Assembly: GCA_016748015.1 (NCBI GenBank)
Contig: JAAOMT010000697.1
Coordinates: 1,011,152-1,075,151, forward strand
DNA: 64,000 nucleotides
From: Geosiphon pyriformis
Taxonomy: Eukaryota > Glomeromycota > Glomeromycetes > Archaeosporales > Geosiphonaceae
Direction of reading: 5' to 3'
Under the pieces are notes generated by a model. That model did not search any database. It saw only the letters and a program-made list of their open reading frames with translations, and was not told the origin of the DNA. How positions within the stretch are numbered: the stretch's first letter is position 1; the number at the start of each line of letters is the position of its first letter. The translations under genes and the position numbers were made by a program. This document shows, piece by piece, positions 23,278-34,835 of this stretch.

Positions 23278-24475
23278 AATAATAATAATAATAAAAATTA
23301 ATAAATAATAAATTGAAAATAATATTATATGTTAATAATAAAAATCATAAAAATAATTTTATGTTAATTAATAACTTAATTTTTACTTAACAATAAAGAT
23401 AAAATAATTTATATTATTAAATACTAATAAATTTTAATATAATTTAAAAAATTTTACCAAAAATATTTTCAATATTGTTATGGGTTGGAATAACAAGCTA
23501 ACAGATAACAAGAAAAAACAGAATTGCAGAATAATAGAAATAATCAAAGAAAAAATTACAATAAGGAAGCAAATTGAATATGTATAAATTCAATGTGTCT
23601 AATCAGTCTTATAAAAATCATAGTTGTAAATCTTTTCTGAAAATTTGAAGGTAGAGGAATAGTTTGTAATTATTAATAAGATAATACTATTACTATTATT
23701 TTATGCCTTAACTTGACAATTTTTAGAATCAATAACAAGTATTGTTGTGCTTTTCAATTATTTCTTTATTTAATAAATTACAAGAACAAACAATTACTTT
23801 TCAGGCTAATTCTAATAAATACAAATTAAGAAGGGAAAAAGATAAGGTATGTGAATACCAACAAGTAATTTTTTATTCCAAGATATTCAGATACTTAAAG
23901 ATAGAGAAAAAAAATAAGTAATATGAGAGAAAGTAATTAATAATGTTTTATTTTGTTACTTTAATTATGTTTTTCTATAACTAAAGAACTTATTATTTAT
24001 ATAGCTATTGAAAGTGGTCAATAATTAAACCAATGATCAGGTCAATAATTAAGTCATTAATTAAGTCAATAATCAGGTCAATGATCAGGTTAACAGTTAG
24101 ATTATTGATCAAGTTAATAATTACTATTTAAAAATAAGGTGGCTAATTATATAATATTAGTGGCTAATACATATAATAACTAATAAAAAGTATAAATTTC
24201 AACTGTAACAATATTTTTAATATTAATAACAAAAATATTTTTAAAAATATTTTACAAAATAACAACAATATAAATTTAATTATTAAATATTTAATAATTT
24301 TAAACATAAAAAAATAAATAAAATTAGCAAATTTAATTTAAATAACAATATTTAAAAACATTTAAAATATAAACTTTTATATAAAAATATTTTATGTTTT
24401 TAAATATTAATTTTGAATTAATAAAACTAAAATAAAATACCAAATATCAAAATAAAAACTAAAAACCAAAAAACA
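23278..24475. other. A/T-rich spacer between LINE-2 and LINE-3
   Basis: No coding signal. It holds the 12-bp tandem repeat at 24,019–24,124; the rest is AT-rich, with long A/T runs in its right part. Confidence 0.75.
24019..24124 (+). repeat. 12-bp tandem repeat (about 8–9 units)
   Basis: Units in 12-bp register: CAATAATTAAGT, CAATGATCAGGT, CATTAATTAAGT, CAATAATCAGGT and similar, decaying toward the right end. Confidence 0.8.
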
Positions 24476-24611
24476 AAAACTTTTTTCTCTCCTTCATCTC
24501 AAATTTCTGAAAAAGAGTCATAAATTTGAAAAAAGTTTTTCTGTTTTTTATATACTGTCTTCTACTATTTCACAAAAAACAAACTCTTTCATTGTCAGTC
24601 CAGCTGCCACT

Positions 24612-26459
24612 ATGAGTGGCCCTAGTGTTAAGAGAAGGTCAGCCAGAGTTTCAACTACTGGTTTGGTTGGTGGTGGTTCAGGTCATAAAATCAAGAAACC
24701 TCCTGGTGGTGCTAAGCTCTTGAGTAGTAATGCAACTCTTGAAAGTGGTAGATCTGGTCGTGTGGTTGGAGAGTTTAATGGCATGGATACTGATGGTGAA
24801 GCTTCCGAAGGTGAAGAAGTACCTGATTTCAAGATGAATATGTCTCAAGCCAAGCATTTCAATAATGATGCGACTGTTGGCTCCCCTCTCAGCTCTATTA
24901 ATTATGACATAGAAGAAGAAGAGGAAGTTTCCCTTTCCCCCTGTATGTTTTTCTCTTTGAATAAGGTGTGAGTGGATCCCAAAATCATTAAAACTCAAGT
25001 GGAAATGGCCGTGAAAAAATCATTCGCTTTGGACATTAATCTTTTGGCTGTAGAAGGGAAATCGACAATGGCCAAAACTCAGGTCATAAGAAAATTATTT
25101 TCAGGAATCAATGGTTTTGGGGGGGCCACTACCCCCTCAAAATTTGAAAGAATTATCTGATCAATGTTTACTTTGTCTGAGAGCATGGAAAAGACCGCAT
25201 TATTGGCCAGAGCAAATAACATCATAGTAAACAGTGATCTTAAGAGACAAGGAGTTCACTCAGATCAGGCTGTAGTCATCAAAGAGATTCCCATAGATAC
25301 ACCAAAGAAAATGATCATTGCCGCAGTATCTGTATTTGGGGAAATTAAATCAATCAAAATTCAGCTGATCGGAATGTGGCAGAAGGCTGTGGTGGAATTT
25401 GCCAAATCAGGACAGGCAGAGCAATTGGCTTCAAAATGGTCCTTCTTAATTGGGAAAGATTCTGTGCATGTAGCAAAAGCCGTGAGAGATCACAATATCT
25501 GGGCCTCTAGGGATTGTTTTAGGGTGCTTCTGTTTACATTACCAGTAGGAACAACTGCACATGATCTTAGTAATCTGCTGGATAGAACTAGTGGCAGAAC
25601 TTGCATCATTAATTGTTCATTGGACACTGGCAATAGAGTTCATTGTGCTGTGGTTGGCTTTGAATCTGAGAATGATCTGAATTCCACTTTCCTCACTAAG
25701 CCTGTTTTTGGTGGTGTTCATCTTTCTTGGGCTAAGTTGGATTTGGTTTGGTGTGGAAAATGTGGGCATCTTGGTCATTTGGCTTTGGAGTGTGATGCAT
25801 CAGATATGTCATCTTCTGATCTTTTGAATATTTTTAATAAGAGATGTGCTTCTGGTGTGGACTGCCTTCAGTTGGCCAAGTTATACGCGAAAAAAAATGT
25901 TCCTATATCTCATTCTGCTGCCTTTGGTAGCAAGTCATGGATCCAGGTAGTCTCTCTTGCTTCCCCTTCTGGTGGCTCTCCTTCTGGTTCTGGTCTTGGT
26001 GTTGGTTTTCCTTTTCATACAACCTCAGATTTGGGCAGTGGTCCTCCCTCCTTTACAATCACTGATTCTTCTTTGAATGCTCGCTTGGCATCTTTGGAAC
26101 ACTCTCTTGAGTTATTGGCTGACCAAGTTTCTGGTATTTTAAGAAAATTGAGTTTTGTTGAATTGGTGCTCATGGTTCCATCTTCTGGTGCCCCTCTTTT
26201 GGTTGGCTCTATGCCTTTGGCCCCTGTTTTGGATTTTGACATGGCTCTGAATGGTAAGCTGGCATCATCCAATCCCCATTTTCCAAGTGTTGATATGGAT
26301 GCTGGCTTTAATTCGAGTAGTTCGAAGATTCTAACTACCAAGGTGGATGGTTTAGAGTCTAAGATGTCGGCTCTGGAGGCTTCTGTCAGTTCTGTTTTGG
26401 CTAGATTAGATCTTTTGTGTTCTGGTTCAGGTTCATTGGCTCTCCTTTTTTTTCAATGA
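24612..26459 (+). pseudogene. LINE-3 ORF1 (two in-frame stops)
   Basis: A frame of 615 codons starts at ATG 24,612 (MSGPSVKRR) and has only two internal TGA codons (24,969 and 25,158), where other copies have Trp/Cys and Gln. Module 1 is RRM-like (AVVIKEIPIDTPKKM, FGEIKSIKIQ, KAVVEFAKSG). Module 2 is similar (RVLLFTLPVGTTAHDL, HCAVVGFESE). A CCHC knuckle CGKCGHLGHLALEC lies near 25,755–25,796. The C-terminus has heptads (LTTKVDGLESKMSALEASV). The presumed role is binding LINE RNA as an RNP. Confidence 0.85.
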
Positions 26460-27175
26460 ATCAGTTGGTTTGAAAGTTTGCTACTTGTAATGTTTGAGGC
26501 TTGAATAACTCTGCTAAACAGGCAGATGTTGTTTGCTGGCACTTTGATATGGGTAATTTGGTTTCAATTTTCACAGAATCTAAACTTAAAGATAAGGTTA
26601 GACTGTGAATTGCTGACAAGTTTAATAGTATTTGAGTGTTCACTTCTGGTTTGGATTCTGGTTGTCTTGGTTCTGGTGTGGCAATTGTCATGAACAATTC
26701 TTTGGCTAAACACGTTTACAAGATTTCTGAGGTGTCTGGTTGGCTTCTTTCCATCAGACTTCTCTTCAAGAATAAGCTTTCGGTTTCTGTTTTGGGTCTC
26801 TATGCTGGTGCTTCTTCGAGTGTTCGATTCTCACAGGCTGGCGACATCAATTCTTTGATTGCTAAGGCAGTAAATGAATCATCTTTTGTAGTCTTGGGTG
26901 GTGACTTCAATGAAGATGGCACTCGTAAGAGTGCCAGTTTCAAAAAATGTTCTGATTTGGGTCTGGTTAATGCCTTGAGTGAAAGTGTGCTTACTAAGAT
27001 GCCAACATGGGGTAACTCTCATGGTGTTGTCAAGACTATTGACTATATGTTGATCTCTTCAAGCTTGATCAATGCTGTGGTGGATTGTGATATGACTGGT
27101 GTTAAGAACTTTTTTGATACTGATCATAAGGCTGTTTCTGTTTCTGTGGGCTTGGGTGGCTTGCTTGACTCTTAG
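26460..27175 (+). pseudogene. LINE-3 ORF2: APE endonuclease
   Basis: The motifs KFATCNV, TESKL, LYAGASSSV, GGDFNEDG, TIDYMLISSSL and DTDHKAVSVSVG are all retained, including the catalytic Glu, Asp and His. Early stops (TGA for TGG/CGA, near 26,475–26,635) and the stop at 27,173 break the frame. The RT frame continues in register. Confidence 0.87.
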
Positions 27176-27184
27176 CTGAACTTA

Positions 27185-29668
27185 ATGCACAAGCAGACTA
27201 ATAAAGATTGTTGGAAGTTCAATTTTGGAGATGCTGGCGAGAAAGGATGGAACAATTTTAAGGATGCTATGTTGACCAATAGCATAATGTGCTCGAGTGA
27301 TTTCACTGCCTCTGTGGAATCTTCAGATTTGGATGCTATGTGGGACATTGTGCACAAAATAATGATTCTCTCAGTGGTTAGAACATTCAAAAAGAAATGG
27401 TTTAAGAGTTATGATAAGGTTTTTACCAAGAGTTCTTCTAGGTTTCACAAGCTTGAGTTGCTTGTGTCCAAGCTGATTAAGGCATCTCGTTTGTTGTCTA
27501 GTGTAGAATTTGTGTTGTTGTTAAATATGTGAGAGAGACTCGATGTCAATAGTGCTTCGGTGGTAAAGTCTTTGTTTCTGTCAGGTTTCAATTTTAACAT
27601 GATTTGTTCAGCTCTGGCTAAGGCGAGGAAGTCTTACCACTCTGCTAAGTTGCTGGAATCCAGACATACTGAGGAATCCTGTATTAGGGCAGTTATTGAT
27701 AGAAGGATGGAGCATTTTGAATCAGACAAAGATCGCACCATCAGAAGTGTTTTGGAGTATCCCTTTCGCAAAGTGGTACTGGATCATCTAGTTGTAGGTG
27801 ATGAGTTGATTTTGGAGCCCAGCTTAGTCAAAGCTAGGGTGAATGGAATCATGGAAGGCTGGACCAAAAAGCGCAAGATGGTGCCTAATATCTCTGATAA
27901 TTGGTCTCGCCAATACAAGCCTTTGGAGTATGTTTTTAATGGTGTGTTTTCTGGTGTAATGTGTTTTATTGGTTTCAATGAGTTGTTTAGTGTGGTTTCT
28001 GGTCTGTCTGAAGGCAAGGCTGCTGGTCTCTCTGGGATTTCAAACAAGCTCTGGAAACACTGTGACAAATCAATTTTGGATATGCTTTTGATGCTTCTAA
28101 ATTCTTGTTTGATTCATGAGTTTGTGCCTAGTGCTTGGAAGGAAGCTTGGGTCTCAATGATTCCTAAGCCATATGAGTGGAAAGGAGTTTTTACAAACAC
28201 TCAACCTATTGCCTTGATTGAGACTGCCTGCAAGATTCTCTCCAAGATTCTTTCAGATAGGATCTTGTTGGCTTGTAGTACTTTTGATGTTCTGCATAGG
28301 GACAATTTTTTGGTTTTGAAAAGCACAATGACACAGTCTCCCATTTTTGCCATTGGTTTAGTTATTGAGGATGCTTTGGAGAAGAATTGTGAGCTCTGGT
28401 TGGTATTGCAGGACATGCGGAAAGCTTATGATTCTGTTGGGTGGGAACACCTTCGGAACAGTTTGGTTAGGATAAAAATGTGCAGCAGGTTTATTAGGTT
28501 TTTTGGTGGCATCCACAATGGTCGCGTCAACAGGGTTATGACAGATTTTGGTTTGACAGATGGGTATGAGGTGCATGATGGCTTGGACCAGGGAGAGGTG
28601 TTCTCACCACTCTTTTGGCACATCTTTTATGATCCTCTTTTGTGTGAAGTTAAGAAGCAGGCAGATGAGTGTAGTTACAGATTGAATTCTCATTTTATTT
28701 CCGGATGTGGTCGTACTGAGTCTCGGGCTGATGTATCTTCATTTTTTGCAGTGAGTGCCTTTGTTGATAATACTATATGGGTTGGCAGCAGTCGAAGTGC
28801 TACACAGCACATTCTTACCGTTGCTAGTGAATTTTTTGATATCAATGACATCTCGATTAATAATGATAAAACTGTTGTCATCCTCATCAATTGTGATAGT
28901 ATGGCTTCCTCTTTGTTGATCAGTGGGTTACCTATTTCTATTGCCAAGAAGCGGGAATTGCATTGCTATTTGGGGATCTATTTGTCAACTGAGGGTTTTT
29001 CGAAGCTTAGCTTGGCTAAAGCACATTCTGATGTCTGGTTTTTTTCTAATTTGGTCCTAAAAAAGGCAGTGTTTGATAAGCAGTTTTCATATTTGGTTTT
29101 GGCAGTCCTCTTTCTTATTGTTGGATATAGAATACAGTTCAGTTATGTTTCTATTAGTGCTTGTAAAAAATGGAACACTTTGATTCATAGGGGCTTAAGA
29201 TCTAAGTCTGGTTTGCTGCATAATTTCTCCAATGATGCGATTCATCATCTCTTTCTGTATGGTTTGAAGACTTTTGAACAGGTTCAGGCTGAGAGTAAAT
29301 TGGCTTCGGTCGTTTCTTTTGCGAACTCTGTTGAGATTTTGGGGTGTCTATTTTCTCACTGGTCGCATGATCTGCAAGTCCTCTGCTGGTGTCCACTACA
29401 TCCTTTGCAGTGTCCAGTCCATGTAAAGATCAATCCTCTTAATAATTTTCTGGCAGGTGTGGTGCATATTTTTTCTGGGTATGATTTGTCATTGGGTGGC
29501 TCTCTGGTTAGCGCTTTTCGTTGGCAAGGTGGAACTCTTATGTCCCTTGTTCTTGGTGAATTGAATTATGTCAAGAGTGTCTCTTCACTTTGGTGTTATG
29601 GGATTGCTTTTGTGGATCAGCTGCGGGACCAAAATGAGGCTGTTTTCGAATGGAAGACCTTCAAATAA
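27185..29668 (+). pseudogene. LINE-3 ORF2: reverse transcriptase with FVDN active site
   Basis: It is open in one frame except for TGA near 27,530. The RT blocks are SMIPKPYEW, LVLQDMRKAYDSVGW, GLDQGEVFSPLFW and INNDKTVV. The catalytic box reads FVDNT instead of FVDDT (LINE-2), a GAT to AAT change, so the enzyme should be inactive even though the frame is long. Confidence 0.87.
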
Positions 29669-31119
29669 TGGAAGCAGTTGGACCCATGTGGTCCGGTTCC
29701 TGCTTGGTTTGAGCTGTCCGTTCAGTTTCTCGATGGTGTGTCTTCTCTTCCTGTTTGTTCTATGCTTTTGGCTGGTAATGCCTTTTTAGATGTTCTTTAG
29801 TCTCGTGAGTTTGGCATCATTGGTGCCAGTTTGTTTGATTCTAATGTTGGTCATCTTTCCATTTATACAGATGGATCTCTAAGTGATTTAGGGACAGTCA
29901 ATATGAAAGCTAAAGCTGCTGTTTTCTTTGAGGACATTGGTATGGGTTTGGGTGTAGGGGTATCTGGTTTGATGTCTTTTACCTTGACAGAACTGAAGGC
30001 CATTGCTCTGGTGCTCGAATGCGTTCCTTCTTCTCGCTCAATCGACTTGTTCTCAGACAGTCAGGCTGCTTTGGATGCTTGCAAGTTGCCTGGATTTTAG
30101 GAATTGGTGTTGGATTGAATGCTGTCATATTGTGAATATTATTCATCATAAGAATTTAAAAGTTAATTGGTGCAAGGTTAAAGGACACTTAGGGGTTTCA
30201 GGCAATGAACGGGCTGATAAATTGGCCAAAACTGCAGCTCTCTCTGGTTGGCATCTGCCCCATTCTGTCAATGAACGCTATCTTAGAGGTGGTGGTGCAG
30301 CCATTTCTGGTAATTCTAGGCATTTTGTTCAAAATGTTTTTCAGTCTGTTCATCATGCGCATTGGGAAATCAGTTGTGATACTGGAGTGGTGGCAGGTAG
30401 TCTGCATACAGATATTGATTGGTTTAGGTCATTGCTGGTTTGGCATCTGGATTCTCATATGGCTGCTGGCTTTACTAGCAAGCGGACGGCTGGTTTATTT
30501 TATGAAGGCATTGCACCATCGGCTCCCTGTCACAGTACATAAGTGGCTTTATGATAAGCACTACCCTAGTGTGGTGTGTTTGTTCTGTGGTAATGTTGAG
30601 GTCTCAGACCATGTTTTTTCTTGTCCATTTGATGCCGATGGTCGTGTTCAGTTGTTGAATGCTCATGTGGCAGTTTGGGGTGTGTGCTCTGGTCTGATTC
30701 ATTCTTCCTCAGGTGTCTTGCGGCTGTTGTCCACTTGTGTATCTAACGTTTCAGTTAGTATTGCTCTGTGCAAGAGTTTTGTTTTTAAGAATTGGTTTTG
30801 TGAGTCTGTTTCTGTCTTCAAGGATTCCAGGAAAGCAAGTCAGAACATTGTGGCCTTTGTGCGTGAGTTCAGCTTGGCTTTTTGGGAAGACATTTGGTTG
30901 GTTTGCGCCAAGCACCACGCATTCATGGAAAAAAATGGGCTTATTCCGTACAATGAGTCTGCTCCTATCCCAATTTCTGGGCTTTCTTTAAGGCTGTTAT
31001 CTGGTGTGATCCAGCTGCTGGGTGTTGCTGAGGCGATTGGTGTTGGTTTTGGGTTCCGTAAGTCTTGTTTGTTTTTTTCAGACATAGGAGGTGAAGTCTC
31101 TGTTCATATAGGTGCTTAG
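29669..31119 (+). pseudogene. LINE-3 ORF2: RNase H and C-terminal zinc-type tail
   Basis: RNase H shows IYTDGS, TELKAIALV, FSDSQAALDAC and VKGHLGVSGNERADKLAK. Two frameshifts (near 30,090 and 30,490) and stops at 29,666 and 29,798 break it. The tail has CLFCGNVEVSDHVFSC and ends GGEVSVHIGA before TAG 31,117. The 3' UTR starts with TGTTGTCCTGATTGG. Confidence 0.85.
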
Positions 31120-31237
31120 TGTTGTCCTGATTGGTCCGAGTGGCTGGTCACATGTAGATATTGCATGATTCACACCTAGTTTAGATCATTTATATAATGT
31201 ATTGCATTAGGCAGTATATAGACTTTACTTATTAAAT

Positions 31238-31241
<4 letters not shown>

Positions 31242-31293
<52 letters not shown>
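31242..31293 (+). repeat. Poly(A) tail of LINE-3 (52 A)
   Basis: An uninterrupted run of 52 A residues directly follows the LINE-3 3' UTR, as expected for target-primed reverse transcription of a polyadenylated RNA. Confidence 0.9.
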
Positions 31294-31295
<2 letters not shown>

Positions 31296-31654
31296 AAAAA
31301 ATCTTAAAAAATTAAAAATATATAATTTAAAAATACATATCTGTATTTCATAATAGTAGTTAATTTTATTTTTTATTTTTATTTATATATGTTTAATATA
31401 TCTTATAGTATTATTTATTATTATTATTTTAAAATAATAATGTACTTAAAAATTACAGAATTTTATATTTAATAATACTTATTTAATAATATAATAATAA
31501 GTAAAAAGACAATAATATAATTATAAATATTTGTTGTTTTATAAACTAAAAATTAACAAAAAATTATTTAAATAAAATATTAATATTAAATTTCTTAACT
31601 ATACTCAAATTTATAATATTTATTTTATATTATAAATATAATAAAAATAAAAAA
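31294..31654. other. A/T spacer between LINE-3 and LINE-4
   Basis: About 360 bp of A/T sequence; no feature seen. Confidence 0.75.
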
Positions 31655-31802
31655 TAAACTTTTTTCTCTCTTACTTCTCAAATTCTCCAAAAAGAAAATT
31701 TTTGAAAAGAAGTTTTTTGTTTTTCTCTTATTATTTCTTGCAAATATTTCTTAATCAAATAATTCTTTTATAATAAACCTGACTGCTGCTTTAGGTAGTT
31801 CT

Positions 31803-33655
31803 ATGTTTAAGAAAAAAAGCATCTAAGAGAAGTCTACATGGTTCTGTTGGTGATTCTTTTTCCCAAAAAAAAAGTTTCAGTTGGTAATATCAAGCATTTC
31901 AGAGACAAGAAAAATATTTTTCTAGTCAAATCTAGTTCTAATGGTAGTGTTTATTCAGATATGGACAGCATTTTCAGTAATAGTAGAAATAATAATATTT
32001 CATTGAGTGTTAGTAGTGATTTTCTTCTCAGTTCAGTAGCAAACACTCCTAAAGCTAAAAAAATTAATACTGGTCTGGTTTGTGGCTTTCCTCTTGATTC
32101 AATTGATTATGGCATAGATGAAAATGGTAAACTCCTCCCTTCTTTTCTTAAAATATTTCTAAATAGAAAATGGGTTAACCCAAAAATTATCAAAACTTAG
32201 GTTAAAGTATTCATCAAAAAATTCTTTGCTCTTAATATTGATCTTAGTACTGTGGAAGAAAAATCTGTTATGGCAAAGACTTAGGCTGTGAGAAAACTTT
32301 TTTTATCAATCAATGGTTTTGGGGAAGCCACTACCCCCTCAAAATTTGAAAAAATCATCTGATCTATCTTTACTTCAGAACAAAACATGGTTGTAACTGC
32401 TTCATTGGTCAGAAAGAAAGGAATCAATGTAAACAGCAATCTTAAGAGACAAAGAATAAGATCAAATTGGGCTGTAATAATCAAAAAAATTCTCATGGAC
32501 ACACTTAAGAATATAATTGTTACTATAATATTTGAATTTAGAGAGATTAAGTTAATTAAAATTCAATTGATTAAGATGTGACAGAAAACTGTAGTAGAGT
32601 TTGCTAAATTAGATCAAGTTGATTAGTTGGTCTCAAGATGGTTATTTCTAATTGAAAAAAATTCTGTGCATGTAGCCAAGACTGTGAAAAATCATGAAAT
32701 TTGGGTATCTAGAGATCAGTTCAAAGCACTTCTATTTACTTTGCCAGTAGGAACAACTACACATAATCTTGGAACTTTTTTGGAAGGGGCTGGTAGAAAA
32801 ACTTGCATCATTAATAGATCTATAAAAACTGGTAATAGGGTTTACTGTGCTGTAATTGGTTTTGACTCCAATAAAAATTTGGAATCTGCCTTTTACACAA
32901 AGCCAATCTTCAGTAAAATAAGACTTTCTTGGACTAGAATAAATTTGGTTTGTTATAAGAAGTGTGGGCATTTTGGATATTTGGCTCTCAAATGTGATAT
33001 ATCAGATATATCTGTGCTGTTATCATTAAAAAAATTCTATAAAAGAATTGCTTTTAAAGGAGTTTGCTTTTAGCTTACCAAGTTGTATGAGAAAAAAAGT
33101 GTTCCAATTTTTTGCTCTGCTGTTTTTGGTAACAAATCTTGGGTCCAAGTGGTCTTATTTGCTGGTTTGCTTGGTAGTTCTCACTTTAGTTCTGGTCTTG
33201 GTTTTTTTTCTTTTGGTGTTTCAAGCTCAAATAGTACTTTTCCTTCTATTTCTGCTAATAACTCTTTTCTAAATGCTCATTTGGTCTTCTTGGAACAATC
33301 CTTGAAACTTTTAACAAATCAAGTTTCTGGTATTGTGCACAAGCTCAGCAATTTGAAATTAATGCTTCAGACTTTTATTTCTTTCTTCTTAGTTTTGGCT
33401 ATCCCAATGGCTACCAATTTGGATTTGGGTTCAACAATGATTTTGGATGGCCCCAAGTTGGTGCCTCCACTTCCCTCTTTTATTACCTCTGATGTCTTAG
33501 TTCTGGATCCAAGTAATTTAAAAGTGCTGACTACTAAAATGGGCTTTTTAGAATCTAAGTTAGTGGCTCTTAATGCCTCTGTTGATTCAGTGTTGGTAAA
33601 ATTAGATCAATTGTGTACTGGATTGAGTTCTCAAGTGCCTTCCTTTTCCCAATGA
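31803..33655 (+). pseudogene. LINE-4 ORF1 (decayed, knuckle lost)
   Basis: It starts MFKKK like LINE-1 ORF1, but indels in A-runs shift the frame within the first 25 codons. RRM-like blocks survive (WAVIIKKILMDTLKN, ALLFTLPVGTTTHNL). The knuckle region reads CYKKCGHFGYLALKC, in which the second Cys position and the His are lost compared with LINE-3. The C-terminal coiled coil (LTTKMGFLESKLVALNASV) is kept. Confidence 0.8.
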
Positions 33656-33831
33656 GTGATTTGATCTAAAAGATTGTTACATACAATGTTTATAGTATCA
33701 ATGTGCTGGCTAAGCAAGAAAATATTGTGTATTGACACATAAACTCTGGTAATATAATTTTGATAATCACTAAAACAAAGTTAAAATCTAGTATTAAACT
33801 TTAAATTATAAGCAAATTTGATAGTGTGCAG

Positions 33832-34665
33832 TATTAGTCATAGAAATATAGGAAATATATTAGCATAATTAGTAGCCAATCAGAAGTAGGTGTAGTAAAT
33901 GAGGAATTCCAGAATTCCTCTCAGGAATTGCAGGATTCCAGAAATTTCAGGATTCTCTGACAAGAAATTGCAAGATTCTAGGAATTCCAGAATTCCTGTC
34001 ATAAAGAATTGAGGAATATTAATTATGTATATATAGCAGTAGGATTAAAAGCTGAAAAGACAGACCTCCCAGTTTAGATTTAATCTAAGCAACTTTCCAG
34101 TTCCCAATCATCAAATAAAATAATTATTCAATATTTCAACCCATTCTTTACTATCAACACTTCATGTTGATAGTAATTGATACTTAACCATGCTGGAACA
34201 ATAGCTCTTGATCACGGCTATTGACAAGATACTAATGTACTAAATTGCCTTGGCTTATTTTCTCTATTTTTTTTATTTTATTTTCTTTATTTTATTTTCT
34301 TTCTTTTTTTGATTTTGTTGTCATATGCTAATTGATTAAAAGATTAAGCACTGAGTTATTGATGTCAAGAATAGCCTGGTAAAAGACCCAGAAATAAGGG
34401 TAGGATTTTATATATTATTGGATAGCTTACCAGAAGGACATGACTGCCAGACTAAATTCGGCCACCACACTGAAAAAGAAATTGAGAAAACTTTTAAAAA
34501 GATACATCTACCATCAACACTATTGAATCTCTGTCTATTATACAAAAGACTCCATCAAAACTTTCAGATACAACACTTGCAGAACCTCATCCATGGAAGT
34601 AGCTTTTGAGCACCAAGTTACAGATTTGGTATTTAATTCAACAGCAGAAATAATCACCTGTAACA
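33832..34665 (+). repeat. 5' LTR of A2 (834 bp)
   Basis: It starts TATTAGTCATAG and ends CCTGTAACA. It is preceded by GCAG (33,828–33,831) that recurs after the 3' LTR. Confidence 0.92.
33898..34036 (+). promoter_or_regulatory. A2 5' LTR: GAATTCC array and TATA box
   Basis: Degenerate GGAATTCC/CAGGATTCC units span 33,898–34,010. TATGTATATATAG lies at 34,024–34,036. The arrangement equals that in the A1 LTR, so it is a likely U3 promoter. Confidence 0.55.
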
Positions 34666-34684
34666 TTTGGTGCTTTCTGTGAGG
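34666..34684 (+). promoter_or_regulatory. Primer-binding site of A2
   Basis: TTTGGTGCTTTCTGTGAGG follows the LTR end directly. It contains TGGTGCT, shared with element B and the 12.9-kb insertion. The tRNA primer is not identified. Confidence 0.6.
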
Positions 34685-34835
34685 TATAATTCTACAGAGA
34701 ACCAGCACCGACAACACCAAACCAAAAGTGGCAGAATCAGAAATAATAAGGACAAACCATCTAGGATTTGCAAAATCCTTATTTTAACAGTACAGCCAGC
34801 AGCTAGGCCTAAACAACAACCATTACCCAGCAGAA

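Larger units (their letters stand above)
24476..31293 (+). mobile_element. LINE-3: full-length APE-type LINE with poly(A) tail
   Basis: This copy is uninterrupted from the 5' UTR (starting near AAAAACTTTTTTCTC) through ORF1, ORF2 and 3' UTR to a 52-bp A tract. It has the fewest stops of the four copies and is the best reference for the family. Length is about 6.8 kb. Neighbouring A/T sequence prevents a clear target-site duplication call. Confidence 0.92.

Noticed and set aside
24019-24124. CRISPR array
   Set aside because: Contiguous 12-bp tandem units without unique spacers, in a eukaryotic context.
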